This document shows, piece after piece, positions 1 through 9,290 of a stretch of DNA of 37,881 nucleotides. The notes under the pieces are model-generated. The model searched no databases, was not told the origin of the DNA, and saw only the letters and a list, made by a program, of their open reading frames with translations. The stretch is taken from NCBI GenBank assembly GCA_031459655.1, contig JAVKID010000013.1, forward strand, positions 1 through 37,881, given 5' to 3'. This DNA is from Fervidifonticultor_A octavus_A (GTDB lineage Bacteria > Sysuimicrobiota > Sysuimicrobiia > Sysuimicrobiales > Humicultoraceae). Both the position numbers and the translations under genes were made by a program. Position 1 is the first letter of the stretch. Every line of letters starts with the position of its first letter.

Positions 1-599
1 ACCTTGGCCGTGCCAGTCAGCGTGACGACCGGTGGCGTGAAGGGCCCGATGAACAGGCCGGGCGCGCCGGCCGCGTGGAGCATGGCGGCCAGCGCCGCGG
101 GCGTGAACCCCACGGCGGCCACAATGGGGATGACGATGGGGGCCAGGATGGCGTTGGCGCCTGCCAGGGTCCCCAGCGCGCCCACCAGGACCGTCGAGGT
201 GATCATGACGCCAACCTGCACCCGCGTGCGCGTCTTGACCCCAATGCGGTGGATGATGGTGCGCACCAGGTGCTCGGCGACGCCGGTCTCTCTCGTGACC
301 TGTCCGAGGCCGCCACCGAGCATGATGATCAATCCCACCACGGTGATGAAGGCGCCCAGCGACTCGGCCATCAGCCCGGCCAGGTCCTTGGGGCCGATGC
401 CGGTCATCACGATGGCGGCCACCAGCGCCGCCAGCGTGGCGAGCACCACGTCGGTGCCCAGCAGAACCAGGACAGCGTACAGCACGATGGGAACGAGCCC
501 CCACAACGTGGGAGGCTGGGTCGCCGTGCGGATGAACACAGCGAGCGCTATGGCAAGCACGAACAGCACAAGACTCCAGGATCGCTGCCTTGCGTCCAC
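1..599 (-). CDS. Ion-transporter-superfamily permease, N-terminal part (runs off window)
   Basis: The reverse strand reads open from a GTG at 599 to the window edge, about 199 codons, with AGGAGGTG six bases before the start. The protein is almost entirely hydrophobic: an N-terminal membrane helix (about residues 8-24), a second and third at about 30-65, then a conserved-looking glycine-rich stretch (LIIMLGGGLGQ) followed by a soluble loop (RETGVAEHLV) and further helices with GTLAGANAILAPIVIPI and GLFIGPFTPP. Glycine-rich re-entrant segments with TG and PP turns are typical of Na+/H+ antiporter (NhaC/YuiF-like) and dicarboxylate carriers of the ion transporter superfamily. Substrate cannot be told from this half. 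The nearby malate/succinate genes make a dicarboxylate conceivable, but that is only inference. The C-terminus is missing. Confidence 0.7.
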   Translation of the reverse strand, partial: MDARQRSWSLVLFVLAIALAVFIRTATQPPTLWGLVPIVLYAVLVLLGTDVVLATLAALVAAIVMTGIGPKDLAGLMAESLGAFITVVGLIIMLGGGLGQVTRETGVAEHLVRTIIHRIGVKTRTRVQVGVMITSTVLVGALGTLAGANAILAPIVIPIVAAVGFTPAALAAMLHAAGAPGLFIGPFTPPVVTLTGTAK

Positions 600-1037
600 G
601 ATTCACCTCCTGCTCCTGGTGGATCCTGGAGAGCGTCGAGGTCGTGCACCCGGAGCCTTCGGCCGCCCGACCACCTGATCCTTCTGCCGATGGCCGCCGT
701 TTGGTGGTTCAGGGGCCTGTCGGGCGATCCCGGCCGTGTGGGCTACGCGATCCGGCAGGGCATCGGCGACAGAGGGGCCTGGGATCGCGCGCGCAGGCGT
801 AAGTGCGTCCTCCCATCCTCGGTGAAGTAGCCTGACCTTGGCCTGGTTCCACTGCGCGAATGCGTAGGGGGTTGAGGCAGCGGGTGCACGCGGGCGGTCG
901 AGCACGTCGAACAGCGAGCGGCGCGAGCCTGCACGCTTCTTCGACGGCCGGGCGTTGAGCCGGTCGAGCAGGGACCACAGCGTCGTGTCCCCCGCCGCAA
1001 GGCTGGTTTTGAGAATCTTGGAAATCGGAAAGCCCGC
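600..1037. other. Interval without a convincing gene
   Basis: About 440 bases upstream of the permease. The reverse strand is open in one frame from about 1150 to 603 but has no good start or Shine-Dalgarno site, and I recognise no domain in it. It may be the decayed end of a gene. No clear promoter or terminator was found. Confidence 0.4.
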
Positions 1038-1197
1038 ATGGTGACCGGCGGGAAGACCGGAAAGGCCCGGCGCATCCGCAACGATCCGCGTGGCAGTTGC
1101 GCCTCTTGGGGTTGATCGACCGCCTTCGGCGCGGCCGGACCGGCCCGCGCATCGATCTGGAACTGACGCTTGTGCAAGAAGGATCGGGACACGATGA
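1038..1197 (+). pseudogene. Remnant of a PPOX / F420-dependent oxidoreductase-like gene
   Basis: A short frame starting at 1038 reads VTGGKTGKARRIRNDPRG. This closely resembles the TGxxTGKxRRIRxDPRV segment of pyridoxamine-phosphate-oxidase-fold, F420-dependent enzymes. A shift of frame then gives VAVAP, and another gives GRTGPRIDLELTLV, again in the expected order for that family (after the DPR motif these proteins read V-x-V-A-P-C-D-x-x-G). The flanking domain is absent and the frame is broken at least twice, so this is read as a decayed fragment. Recognition rests on one short motif; confidence is limited. Confidence 0.35.
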
Positions 1198-1368
1198 CGG
1201 TGAGCGCAGGCAGCCTGTCCGGAGCAACCGTATCTGCAACGTATGGCCGCCCCGCTCAGCCTGGGCCTGGTGACGACGATGGGACGTCAGAAGCGGCGCC
1301 CAGGAGGAGATGGAAGTCCCCACCCCGTGGGTCCAGCCTCGGTCGGGGAGTATCACCGCGCACGGGGA

Positions 1369-1794
1369 ATGGAGGCGATCCGTACGAGACGCTCAAGATC
1401 CTGCATCCTCGCCTGGGCCGTCTTGAGCACGGCATGGCTCGTGCTCTCGGTGACCCGGCCCGATGCCGCGAGAACAACCGTCGAGTCGCTGTCCAGGAGC
1501 CTGCGTCCGGGTCCCGCCCAGACCCAGCCGCCTGAGGCGCCGGCGCAGCTCGAGTGGCTGGGGTGGCAGTTCTTCCGCCTGACCTCGCTCGCTGGCAAGG
1601 TCATCCCCTTCAACCTCGCCCTAAACGACCCGCAGGCGCTGTTCAGGAACCGCGAGTCGCCCCTGAGTCTCGAGAACATCGAGGTGGCCCATCTTGTCCT
1701 GGTCACCAGCGGTCACGCGGACGATCAGGGCATGGCGGTGGAGATCGCCAGGAAGACCGGGGCGCAGGTGGTGACGGGCAGGTGTTCCTGGTGA
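1369..1794 (+). pseudogene. Degenerate metallo-beta-lactamase-fold hydrolase with signal-like N-terminus
   Basis: From an ATG at 1369 the frame begins with a basic stretch and a hydrophobic segment (CILAWAVLSTAWLVLSV), like a signal peptide. After about residue 60 come LEWLGWQFFRLTS, VAHLVLVTSGHADDQG and AVEIARKTGAQVV. In secreted UPF0173-type MBL hydrolases these read xTWLGHAxFRLTS, ADLILVTHGHxDHxG and AVEIAKxTGAxVV. The metal-binding motif THxHxDH is reduced to TSxHxDD, losing two histidines, and the H after WLG is also replaced (W). The protein then stops after the first quarter of the fold through an apparent frameshift near 1770. Fold recognition is fairly good; function is very probably lost. 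A longer frame is open upstream to 1243 but adds no recognisable sequence. Confidence 0.5.
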
Positions 1795-1858
1795 CGGGAA
1801 ACGGTACGAGGCCGCGGTAGCGGGAGATCTCCTGGGGACCCGGTACGCTGACCGATGA

Positions 1859-2122
1859 CCCCGGAACGTTGACCCGTTCGACCGGCCGCACAACATCGCC
1901 ACGAGATACTGGTTGACCATCCCGCTGACGGTTCGTGGCGATGCCCGGCAGGGTATCAGCGAGGACCGGAAGTGGGTGGCCCTCGATGCGGGAAAGTCGG
2001 CTGAGATCGAGTTCGTCGCGCAGGGGCGCGGGTCGTTTGCGATCCTGTGCAGCATCTTCGACCATGCCAGCCGCGGCCAGACCGGCGCCTTCTTCGTGTC
2101 TTCGCCTGGAGCGTCGCCATAG
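1859..2122 (+). pseudogene. Cupredoxin-domain fragment
   Basis: The frame following the TGA at 1856-1858 encodes about 87 residues ending in VALDAGKSAEIEFVAQGRG, then SFAILCSIFDHASRGQTG. This matches the C-terminal half of a blue-copper (plastocyanin-like) domain: the DAGxxAxVEF strand followed by the Cys-x(4)-His-x(4)-Met copper loop. Here the loop is C-S-I-F-D-H-A-S-R-G-Q, so Cys and His are kept and Gln stands at or near the axial Met position. The N-terminal half, including the first His ligand, is absent, no signal peptide is present, and the only start codon is a TTG at 1913 without a ribosome site. Probably the tail of a once larger secreted copper protein. Confidence 0.45.
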
Positions 2123-2141
2123 GGTTTGCGGAGGCGAATAC

Positions 2142-2297
2142 ATGGTGGAAGAGGGCAGGAGCAGGACCGTCGGGCGCTGGACGCTGTGTGAGGAGATCCA
2201 GGATTGGCGCCATCTGGCCGGCGAGACCGATCAGGCGCTGCGAGGCTCGCCCGGTGAGACCGCCAGGGCGCACGGGCTCGTCGCGGACGGCCTATGA
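2142..2297 (+). CDS. Possible 51-aa small protein, unknown
   Basis: An ATG at 2142 is preceded by GGAGG seven bases upstream and opens 51 codons rich in charged residues (EEIQDWRHLAGETDQALRG). I do not recognise the family. It ends at 2297, overlapping the convergent acetyltransferase gene by six bases. Because it follows three broken genes it may be another remnant; the good ribosome site is the only argument for expression. Confidence 0.25.
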   Translation: MVEEGRSRTVGRWTLCEEIQDWRHLAGETDQALRGSPGETARAHGLVADGL

Positions 2298-2945
2298 CAG
2301 GCGGTGTCGACCGCCGTCCGAGCCATGCAGGGGCTGGTCCCAAGCATGAAGCAATCCCCTCAACCGCGCTTCAACCGCCGGCCACTCATCGTCAACGATG
2401 CTGTAGTACACCGTGTCCCGAATCCGGCCGCTCGGCAAGATCATGTGTTTCCGGAGGACGCCCTCCTCCCTGGCCCCGATCCTCAGGAGGGCCAAGCGCG
2501 ACCGCTCGTTCAGGACGTCGGTCTTGAACTCCACGCGGATGCAGCCGAGTCCCGCAAACGCGTGGCGCAGCAACAGCCACTTCGCCTCGGTATTAACCGC
2601 GGTCCGCTGCCAGGGCCGACCGTACCAAGTCCACCCGATTTCCACCCGCCGGTGGGCTCGGTCGATGTTGCCGTACCGGGTGCTGCCGACCGCGCGGCCG
2701 GCGGCCTTGCCGATGACGGCGAACGGCAGTGCCGTCCCCTCGGCCTGCAGCCGGAGCGCGGCCTCGATGTAGGCGCGCAGACCCTCCGGCGTGGGCTCGT
2801 ACGCCTCGGTCCAGCGCAGCAGATCCTCGTCCAGCCCGACCTCGCAGAGCTCGGTATGGTGGTCGAGGGACAGAGGCTCCAGCCGGACATGGGTGCCCTC
2901 GAGGACCACGGGCTCCACGTACATGTCGCCTGTTGTGGTCGACAC
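2292..2945 (-). CDS. GNAT-family N-acetyltransferase (RimJ/RimL type)
   Basis: About 217 residues, the usual length for the RimL-like subgroup that acetylates protein N-termini or small amines with acetyl-CoA. The opening VVLEGTHVRLEPLSLDHHTEL is typical of this group. RAVGSTRYGNIDRAHRRVEIGWTWYGRPWQ forms the central beta-strand pair and the acetyl-CoA-binding region, followed by EAKWLLLRHAF and FKTDVLNERSRLALLRIGAREEG, the hallmark C-terminal segment. The GTG at 2945 is the first start; an ATG at 2927 (MYVEPVV) is equally possible, and neither has a strong ribosome site. It lies 21 bases after mdh on the same strand, so the two are probably co-transcribed. The natural substrate is unknown. 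Confidence 0.85.
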   Translation of the reverse strand: MSTTTGDMYVEPVVLEGTHVRLEPLSLDHHTELCEVGLDEDLLRWTEAYEPTPEGLRAYIEAALRLQAEGTALPFAVIGKAAGRAVGSTRYGNIDRAHRRVEIGWTWYGRPWQRTAVNTEAKWLLLRHAFAGLGCIRVEFKTDVLNERSRLALLRIGAREEGVLRKHMILPSGRIRDTVYYSIVDDEWPAVEARLRGLLHAWDQPLHGSDGGRHRLS

Positions 2946-2966
2946 GAGAGGAGGGCTGAGAACCCT

Positions 2967-3899
2967 CTACACCTTCAGGGCGCCCAGCATGTCGCGGATG
3001 GCACCCACCGACGCCCTGAACGCCGCCTGCTCTGACGGGTCCAGCGGCAGTTCGATGATCCGCTCCATCCCGCTGGCGCCCAGCACGATCGGCACGCCCG
3101 CGCACACGTCCCGCTCGCCGTACTCGCCGTCCAGGTAGACACAGCACGGGATGACCCGCTTCCGGTCGCGCAGGATCGCCTCGACCATCTCGCAGATCGA
3201 GGCGCCGGGGGCCGTGAACGCGCTGGCCTTCATCAGTTCGGTGATCTCGGCGCCGCCGCGGCGGGTGCGGGCCACGACCGCCTCGATCTGCGCCGGGGTC
3301 AGGAAGTGCGCGACGGGGATGCCGCGCACGGTCGCATACCGCGGGAGCGGCACCATGTCCTTGTCGGTGTGGGCGCCGATCACCAGGGCGTGGACGTCCT
3401 CCACCGACACGCCCAGCTCCATCGCCAGGAAGGTGCGGAACCGCGTCGAGTCCAGGGCGCCCGACTCGCCGATCACCCGTTGCCGCGGCAGGCCGGCTGC
3501 CTTGTAGGTCAGGTAGGTCATGGCGTCCAGCGGGTTGGTCACCACCAGGAGGATGGCGTTCGGAGAGTGCTGCACCACCGGCTCGATGAGGCTGCGCATG
3601 ATGCCGGCGTTGGTGTCGATCAACTGTTCCCGGGTCATGCCGGGCTTGCGCGCGACGCCGGCGGTGATGACCACGACGTCCGACCCGGTCGTCGCCGCAT
3701 AGTCGTTGCTCCCGGTAATCTTCACATCGAAACCGGCGATGGGCCCGGACTGCATGAGGTCGAGGGCCTTCCCCTGCGGCAGGCCCTCGATGATGTCCAC
3801 CAGCACCACGTCGGCCAGATGGCGGCTGGCGATCCAGTGGGCGGTCGCGGTGCCGACGGTCCCGGCGCCGATGATCGAGACCTTGGGGCGGGTGACCAT
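2967..3899 (-). CDS. mdh: Malate dehydrogenase (LDH-like type)
   Basis: NAD-dependent oxidation of malate to oxaloacetate, cytosolic, TCA cycle. The 310-residue product has the NAD-binding GAGTVG at residues 11-16, the adenine-ribose Asp35 (VLVDI), the substrate loop ARKPGMTR with Arg84 and Arg90, TNP(LD) at 121-125, substrate-binding Arg153, and catalytic His177 in IGAHTD. Arg84 followed by Lys (ARKPGMTR) marks malate rather than lactate dehydrogenase, which has Gln-Lys there. I chose the ATG at 3899 because a GAGAGGA element lies upstream and the NAD-binding fold starts right after it; an in-frame upstream extension carries no conserved sequence and spans the promoter. The gene is divergent from the sdh/fum/frd operon, whose products form and consume malate and fumarate. 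Confidence 0.93.
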   Translation of the reverse strand: MVTRPKVSIIGAGTVGTATAHWIASRHLADVVLVDIIEGLPQGKALDLMQSGPIAGFDVKITGSNDYAATTGSDVVVITAGVARKPGMTREQLIDTNAGIMRSLIEPVVQHSPNAILLVVTNPLDAMTYLTYKAAGLPRQRVIGESGALDSTRFRTFLAMELGVSVEDVHALVIGAHTDKDMVPLPRYATVRGIPVAHFLTPAQIEAVVARTRRGGAEITELMKASAFTAPGASICEMVEAILRDRKRVIPCCVYLDGEYGERDVCAGVPIVLGASGMERIIELPLDPSEQAAFRASVGAIRDMLGALKV

Positions 3900-3949
3900 A
3901 GAGCGCATCCTCTCCCGGGCATGAGATGTCGCGCGGAGAATCCCGCTCC

Positions 3950-3979
3950 ACTGTACTCCAAACCCCGGAGGGGGTTCAA
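3950..3979 (-). promoter_or_regulatory. Candidate sigma-70 promoter of mdh
   Basis: On the minus strand TTGAAC (3979-3974) and TACAGT (3955-3950) are separated by 18 bases, four of six matches each to the -35 and -10 consensus. It would give a leader of about 40-45 bases before the mdh ATG. No experimental support. Confidence 0.45.
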
Positions 3980-4014
3980 CAACCTGGCTGGCCATCACAG
4001 ACCGAACCCGTTCT

Positions 4015-4114
4015 GAACCGAAGTGGACGGTCGCGGTTCGCGCGCGGCCGGAGGGTGGCCGCCAGATCCCTGCCCGGAGGAGCGGCGCGCGGACGCACCG
4101 AAGTGAATGGTGCG
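4015..4114. promoter_or_regulatory. Intergenic control region between mdh and sdhC with repeated elements
   Basis: The 250-base divergent gap holds a direct repeat ACCGAAGTG at 4017-4025 and 4097-4105, exactly 80 bases apart. The first copy sits in an inverted repeat GAACCG (4015-4020) / CGGTTC (4034-4039). The second sits in CGCACC (4094-4099) / GGTGCG (4109-4114). These look like regulator sites for the divergent TCA genes. No convincing -35/-10 pair was seen for sdhC. Confidence 0.35.
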
Positions 4115-4149
4115 CAGATTGCCTTGACCATGGCGCTCGGAGGGATCTG

Positions 4150-4506
4150 GTGTATCGTGGTCATCCAGGCATGCTCGCCTGGGTCCTGCACCGCGTGACC
4201 GGCGTCGCCGTCCTGCTCTTCCTCCTCATGCACATCATCGAGACCTCGATGCTGCTGGTCGGTCCCGACGCCTACAACCGCGCCATCGCCCTCTATCGCC
4301 AGCCCTGGTTCAAGCCGCTGGAGTTCCTGCTGGTGGCGGCGGTGCTCTACCATGCCGGCAACGGCCTGCTGGTCATGATCCTGGACTTCCTGCCCACCCC
4401 GTCGGCGACCTACCGGCGCATGTTCTGGGTGGGGGCCGGACTGTACGCCGTGCTGCTGCTCCCGGTGGCCTACCTCATGCTCGGCGGACTGGTGGGGCTG
4501 CGGTGA
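4150..4506 (+). CDS. sdhC: Succinate dehydrogenase cytochrome b556 subunit
   Basis: One of the two membrane anchors of succinate:quinone oxidoreductase (complex II), which binds heme b and quinone. The 118-residue product starts MYRGHPGMLAWVLHRVTGVAV, the characteristic SdhC opening with the quinone-site Arg/His pair. Three membrane helices follow (about 11-33, 52-75 and 92-114). His candidates for heme ligation are in LLFLLMHIIE and VLYHAGNGL. The start is GTG with GGAGGG six bases upstream, and the MYRG opening supports it over the ATG at 4171. It overlaps sdhD by four bases (GTGA), indicating translational coupling. Unusually, sdhAB do not follow; they lie 5.5 kb downstream after fumC and frdABCD. 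Confidence 0.92.
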   Translation: MYRGHPGMLAWVLHRVTGVAVLLFLLMHIIETSMLLVGPDAYNRAIALYRQPWFKPLEFLLVAAVLYHAGNGLLVMILDFLPTPSATYRRMFWVGAGLYAVLLLPVAYLMLGGLVGLR

Positions 4507-4895
4507 GGGCCGGTCTGGCGCGCGGGTACCGCGAGCGGCCCGCCGGCGGGCTCCCGCTGGTGCTGTGGTTCTACATGCGGGTCTCCGCGATCGCCATGGT
4601 CGGGCTGGTGATCGGCCACCTCTACATCATGCACGTGCTCAACTCCACCGACACCATCGACTTCGCCTTGGTCGCCGAGCGGTTCCGCGGGCCCCTGTGG
4701 CGGACCTATGACCTGGTCATCCTGCTGTTCGCGCTCTCGCACGGGCTGGTGGGCCTGCGCGGGATCTTCGACGACTACATCCACCACCGCGGCTGGCGCG
4801 TGGCCGCCGAAGCGGCGCTCTGGATTGTCGGGGTCGTGTTTGCGGCGCTGGGGGCGCTCGTCCTCTTCACCTTCCAGCCGCCGGCGGGCCCCTAG
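4503..4895 (+). CDS. sdhD: Succinate dehydrogenase membrane anchor subunit
   Basis: Second membrane subunit of complex II, 130 residues with three helices (about 19-47, 66-85 and 98-124). The first helix carries VIGHLYIMHVLN and the second LLFALSHGLVGLRGIFDDY, both with the conserved His and the D-Y quinone-pocket region of SdhD. It begins with GTG overlapping the sdhC stop. A 52-base gap separates it from fumC, so the cluster continues as one operon. Confidence 0.9.
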   Translation: MRAGLARGYRERPAGGLPLVLWFYMRVSAIAMVGLVIGHLYIMHVLNSTDTIDFALVAERFRGPLWRTYDLVILLFALSHGLVGLRGIFDDYIHHRGWRVAAEAALWIVGVVFAALGALVLFTFQPPAGP

Positions 4896-4947
4896 TCCGG
4901 GGCGGCGCGGGCCGCGTCATGCGGCCAGCCCCGAAGGAGGCCGGACC

Positions 4948-6369
<1,422 letters not shown>

Positions 6370-6403
6370 CAAGACCTGCCCGGACACTGCACCGGGGGTG
6401 AGC

Positions 6404-8140
6404 ATGTCCGAGCACGACATCCTGATCATTGGCGGCGGGGGGGCCGGTCTGCGGGCGGCCATCGCCGCGGCGGAACTGGACCCCCGCCTCGACATCGCCA
6501 TCCTCTCGAAGGTCTACCCCATGCGCAGCCACACCGTCTCGGCGGAAGGCGGCGCGGCCGCGGTGATCAAACCCGACGATTCGCTGGCGGCCCACATCGA
6601 GGACACCATCACCGGCTCGGACTGGCTGGCCGACCAGGACGCCGTCGAGGCCTTCGTGCGGGAAGCGCCGGCCGAGATGCTCAGGATGGAGCGCTGGGGG
6701 TGTCCGTGGAGCCGCGAGCCCGACGGGCGCGTGGCGGTGCGGCCCTTCGGCGGCATGCGGATCGAGCGCACGTGGTTCGCCGCCGACAAGACCGGCTTCC
6801 ACATGCTCCACACGCTGTTCCAGACCTCGTTGAAGTACCCTTCCATCACGCGCTACGACGAGTGGTTCGCGACCAGACTGCTGGTGGACGACGGACGCTG
6901 CCAGGGCGCCGCCGCCATCGAACTGCGCACCGGCCGCGTGTATCCGGTCACCGCCAAGGCGGTGATCCTGTGCACCGGAGGCGCCGGGCGCATCTATCCG
7001 TTCACGACCAACGGCGCCATCTGCACCGGCGACGGCATGGCCCTGGCCTACCGGGCCGGCGTGCCCCTCAAGGACATGGAGTTCGTGCAGTACCACCCCA
7101 CCGGGCTGCCGCCCACCGGGATCCTCATCACCGAGGCCGCGCGCGCCGAGGGCGGCATCCTGCTCAACAAGGACGGCTACCGCTACCTCCAGGACTACGG
7201 CCTGGGCCCCCCCGAGCCGTGGCCGCGTCTGCGCGCCATGGAGATGGGGCCGCGGGATCGGCTCTCCCAGGCGTTCGTGCACGAGATGCACAAGGGCCGG
7301 ACCGTCAAGGGTCCCTACGGCGATGTGGTGCACCTGGACCTCCGGCACCTGGGGGAGAAGACGATCAGGGAACGGCTGCCCTTCGTGCGGGAACTGGCCC
7401 TCCACTACGCCGGGATCGACCCGGCCCGCGAACTCATCCCGGTGCGGCCGGTGGTCCACTACATGATGGGCGGGATCCACACCGACGCCCACGGCGCGAC
7501 CCCCCTGCCCGGGCTCTACGCGGCCGGCGAGTGCGCCTGCGTCAGCATCAACGGGGCCAACCGGCTGGGCTCCAACTCCCTGCCGGAACTGCTGGTCTTC
7601 GGCGCGCGGGCCGGGCGGGCCGCCGCGGCGTTCGCGCTGGAGCACCCCGGCACCACCACCGGGGCGGCGGCTGCCCAGGCCCACGACGAGGAGCGGCGCC
7701 TCGCCCGGGAGTTCCTCCGCAAGGAGGGCGGCACGGAACGCATCGCCACCCTGCGCGCCGAGATGACCGCGGCCATGGAGGAAGGGTGCGGGATCTTCCG
7801 CGACGAGGCCGGCATCCGCCGGACCTGCGCCACGCTGGCCGACCTGCGGGCGCGCTTCGCCCGCCTGGCCCTGGACGACCGGACGCTGAGCTACAATACG
7901 GAGTTGACCGCGGCGCTGGAGTTGGACTTCATGCTGGACGTGGCCCAGGCGGTGGCCCATTCTGCCCTGGCGCGCACCGAGTCGCGGGGGTCGCACCAGC
8001 GGACCGACCATCCCGGCCGGGACGACCAGCGGTTCCTCAAGCACACGCTGGCCACCCGCAGCGATGGGGCGCCGCGCATCGACTACCTCGACGTCGTCAT
8101 CACGCGCTGGCCGCCGGCCGAGCGCGTTTACGGGCGGTGA
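6404..8140 (+). CDS. frdA: Fumarate reductase flavoprotein subunit
   Basis: Catalytic subunit of quinol:fumarate reductase, 578 residues. It contains the FAD dinucleotide fold IIGGGGAGLRAA (8-19), the covalent-FAD histidine His43 in MRSHTVSAEGG, HPTGLPPTGILITEAARAEGG, the active-site Arg region LSQAF, VHYMMGGIHTD, GLYAAGECACVSINGANRLGSNSL, and the C-terminal RTESRGSHQRTDHPGRDD. The subunit resembles E. coli FrdA more than SdhA, which fits the frdBCD genes behind it. The ATG at 6404 is preferred over the GTG at 6398 because GGGGGTGA precedes it at proper spacing. frdB begins two bases after the stop. Direction cannot be proven from FrdA alone; the FrdC/FrdD partners make fumarate reduction the likely role. 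Confidence 0.93.
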   Translation: MSEHDILIIGGGGAGLRAAIAAAELDPRLDIAILSKVYPMRSHTVSAEGGAAAVIKPDDSLAAHIEDTITGSDWLADQDAVEAFVREAPAEMLRMERWGCPWSREPDGRVAVRPFGGMRIERTWFAADKTGFHMLHTLFQTSLKYPSITRYDEWFATRLLVDDGRCQGAAAIELRTGRVYPVTAKAVILCTGGAGRIYPFTTNGAICTGDGMALAYRAGVPLKDMEFVQYHPTGLPPTGILITEAARAEGGILLNKDGYRYLQDYGLGPPEPWPRLRAMEMGPRDRLSQAFVHEMHKGRTVKGPYGDVVHLDLRHLGEKTIRERLPFVRELALHYAGIDPARELIPVRPVVHYMMGGIHTDAHGATPLPGLYAAGECACVSINGANRLGSNSLPELLVFGARAGRAAAAFALEHPGTTTGAAAAQAHDEERRLAREFLRKEGGTERIATLRAEMTAAMEEGCGIFRDEAGIRRTCATLADLRARFARLALDDRTLSYNTELTAALELDFMLDVAQAVAHSALARTESRGSHQRTDHPGRDDQRFLKHTLATRSDGAPRIDYLDVVITRWPPAERVYGR

Positions 8141-8142
8141 CC

Positions 8143-8907
8143 ATGGCCGCGCCGCCCGTCACCGCGGAGCGGACCATCACCCTGGAGGTCATGCGCTACC
8201 GGCCGGGGACGGACGAGGCGCCAGGCGTCCAGGCCTACCGGGTGCCCTACCGGGAGGACTGGGTGGTCCTGGACGCCCTCAACTACATCAAGGACCGGCT
8301 CGATGGGAGCCTGTCCTACCGCTGGTCGTGCCGGATGGGTGTCTGCGGCAGTTGCGGCATGATGATCAACGGCGTCCCCAAGTTGAGCTGCGCCGCGTTC
8401 CTGAAGGACTACTACCCGGGGACGGTGCGCGTCGAGCCCCTGGAGAACTTCCCGGTCGCGCGCGACCTGGTGATCGTGCTGGACGACTTCATGCGGAAAC
8501 TGCCGGCGGTCAAACCCTGGATCATCCGCGCCGAGGAGCCGCCGCTGTCGGCGGGCGAGTACCGCCAGACCCCGGCGGACCTGGAGTGGTACAAGGCGTT
8601 TGCCATGTGCATCAACTGCATGCTCTGCTACGCGGCCTGTCCCGTCTATGCCCTGGAGCCGCACTTCGTGGGGCCGGCGGCGCTGGCGCTGGCCGCCCGC
8701 TACAACCTCGACTCCCGCGACCAGGGCGAAGCGCAGCGCCGGGACATCGTCGCCGGGCCGGACGGGGTGTGGGACTGCACGCTCGTCGGCGAGTGCAGCA
8801 CCGCCTGCCCCAAGGACGTGGACCCCGCCGGGGCCATCCAGCGGCTCAAGCTGTCCAGCGCCGTCCAGTGGCTGCGGGAGGTCGTCCTGCCGTGGGGGAA
8901 ACGATGA
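8143..8907 (+). CDS. frdB: Fumarate reductase iron-sulfur subunit
   Basis: Electron-transfer subunit of 254 residues. The [2Fe-2S] site is Cys63-x4-Cys68-x2-Cys71-x11-Cys83, all cysteines, as in E. coli FrdB. The second domain has CINCMLCYAACP for [4Fe-4S] and CTLVGECSTACPKDVDP for [3Fe-4S]. The stretch EPHFVGPAALALAARYNLDSRDQG is nearly the E. coli FrdB pattern. It starts with ATG two bases after frdA and ends in an ATGA overlap with frdC, so the subunits are translationally linked. The all-Cys [2Fe-2S] site contrasts with the Asp-containing site of sdhB downstream, supporting two different enzymes rather than a duplicated one. Confidence 0.94.
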   Translation: MAAPPVTAERTITLEVMRYRPGTDEAPGVQAYRVPYREDWVVLDALNYIKDRLDGSLSYRWSCRMGVCGSCGMMINGVPKLSCAAFLKDYYPGTVRVEPLENFPVARDLVIVLDDFMRKLPAVKPWIIRAEEPPLSAGEYRQTPADLEWYKAFAMCINCMLCYAACPVYALEPHFVGPAALALAARYNLDSRDQGEAQRRDIVAGPDGVWDCTLVGECSTACPKDVDPAGAIQRLKLSSAVQWLREVVLPWGKR

Positions 8908-9287
8908 TCCCCTACCGGCGCCCGGTCCGCTTCGCCTGGTGGTGGGGCCGCCGCGCCTACACCCTCTTCGTGGTCCGGGAGTTGACCAGCGTCTTCGTCG
9001 GCGCCTATGCGGTCCTGCTCCTGTTGCTCGTGCGCCGGTTGGGCCAGGGCCGCGAGGCCTACGACGCCTATCTCCACTTCCTCACCACGCCGCAGATGAC
9101 GATCTTCCACCTCGTGGCGCTGGCCGGAGCTCTCTACCATTCGGTGACCTGGTTCGCGCTGGCCCCCAAGGCGATGGCGGTGCGGGTCGGCGAGCGTCGC
9201 ATCCCGGAGCCGGTCATCACCGCCGCCGCCTACGCCGTCTGGGTCGTCGCATCGGTGGGCGTGGCGTGGATCGTGTTGCGAGGATAG
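8904..9287 (+). CDS. frdC: Fumarate reductase membrane subunit C
   Basis: A 127-residue membrane anchor with three helices (about 22-46, 64-84 and 101-125). YRRPVRFAWWWGRRAYTLFVVRELTSV parallels the E. coli FrdC opening (RP...WW...FYMLREGTAV). LAGALYHSVTWFALAPKAMAV matches its LHTKTWFELAPKA signature with the quinone-site His, and EPVITAA follows. This identifies the heme-free, two-anchor (FrdC/FrdD) type of QFR. It overlaps frdB by four bases, and frdD starts three bases after it. Confidence 0.92.
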   Translation: MIPYRRPVRFAWWWGRRAYTLFVVRELTSVFVGAYAVLLLLLVRRLGQGREAYDAYLHFLTTPQMTIFHLVALAGALYHSVTWFALAPKAMAVRVGERRIPEPVITAAAYAVWVVASVGVAWIVLRG

Positions 9288-9290
9288 GGG

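Noticed and set aside
2967..3899. Lactate dehydrogenase as the identity of the mdh gene
   Set aside because: The substrate loop has ARKPGMTR (Arg-Lys), typical of malate dehydrogenase, rather than the Gln-Lys of LDH.
6398..6403. GTG at 6398 as frdA start
   Set aside because: It would sit inside the ribosome site of the ATG at 6404.
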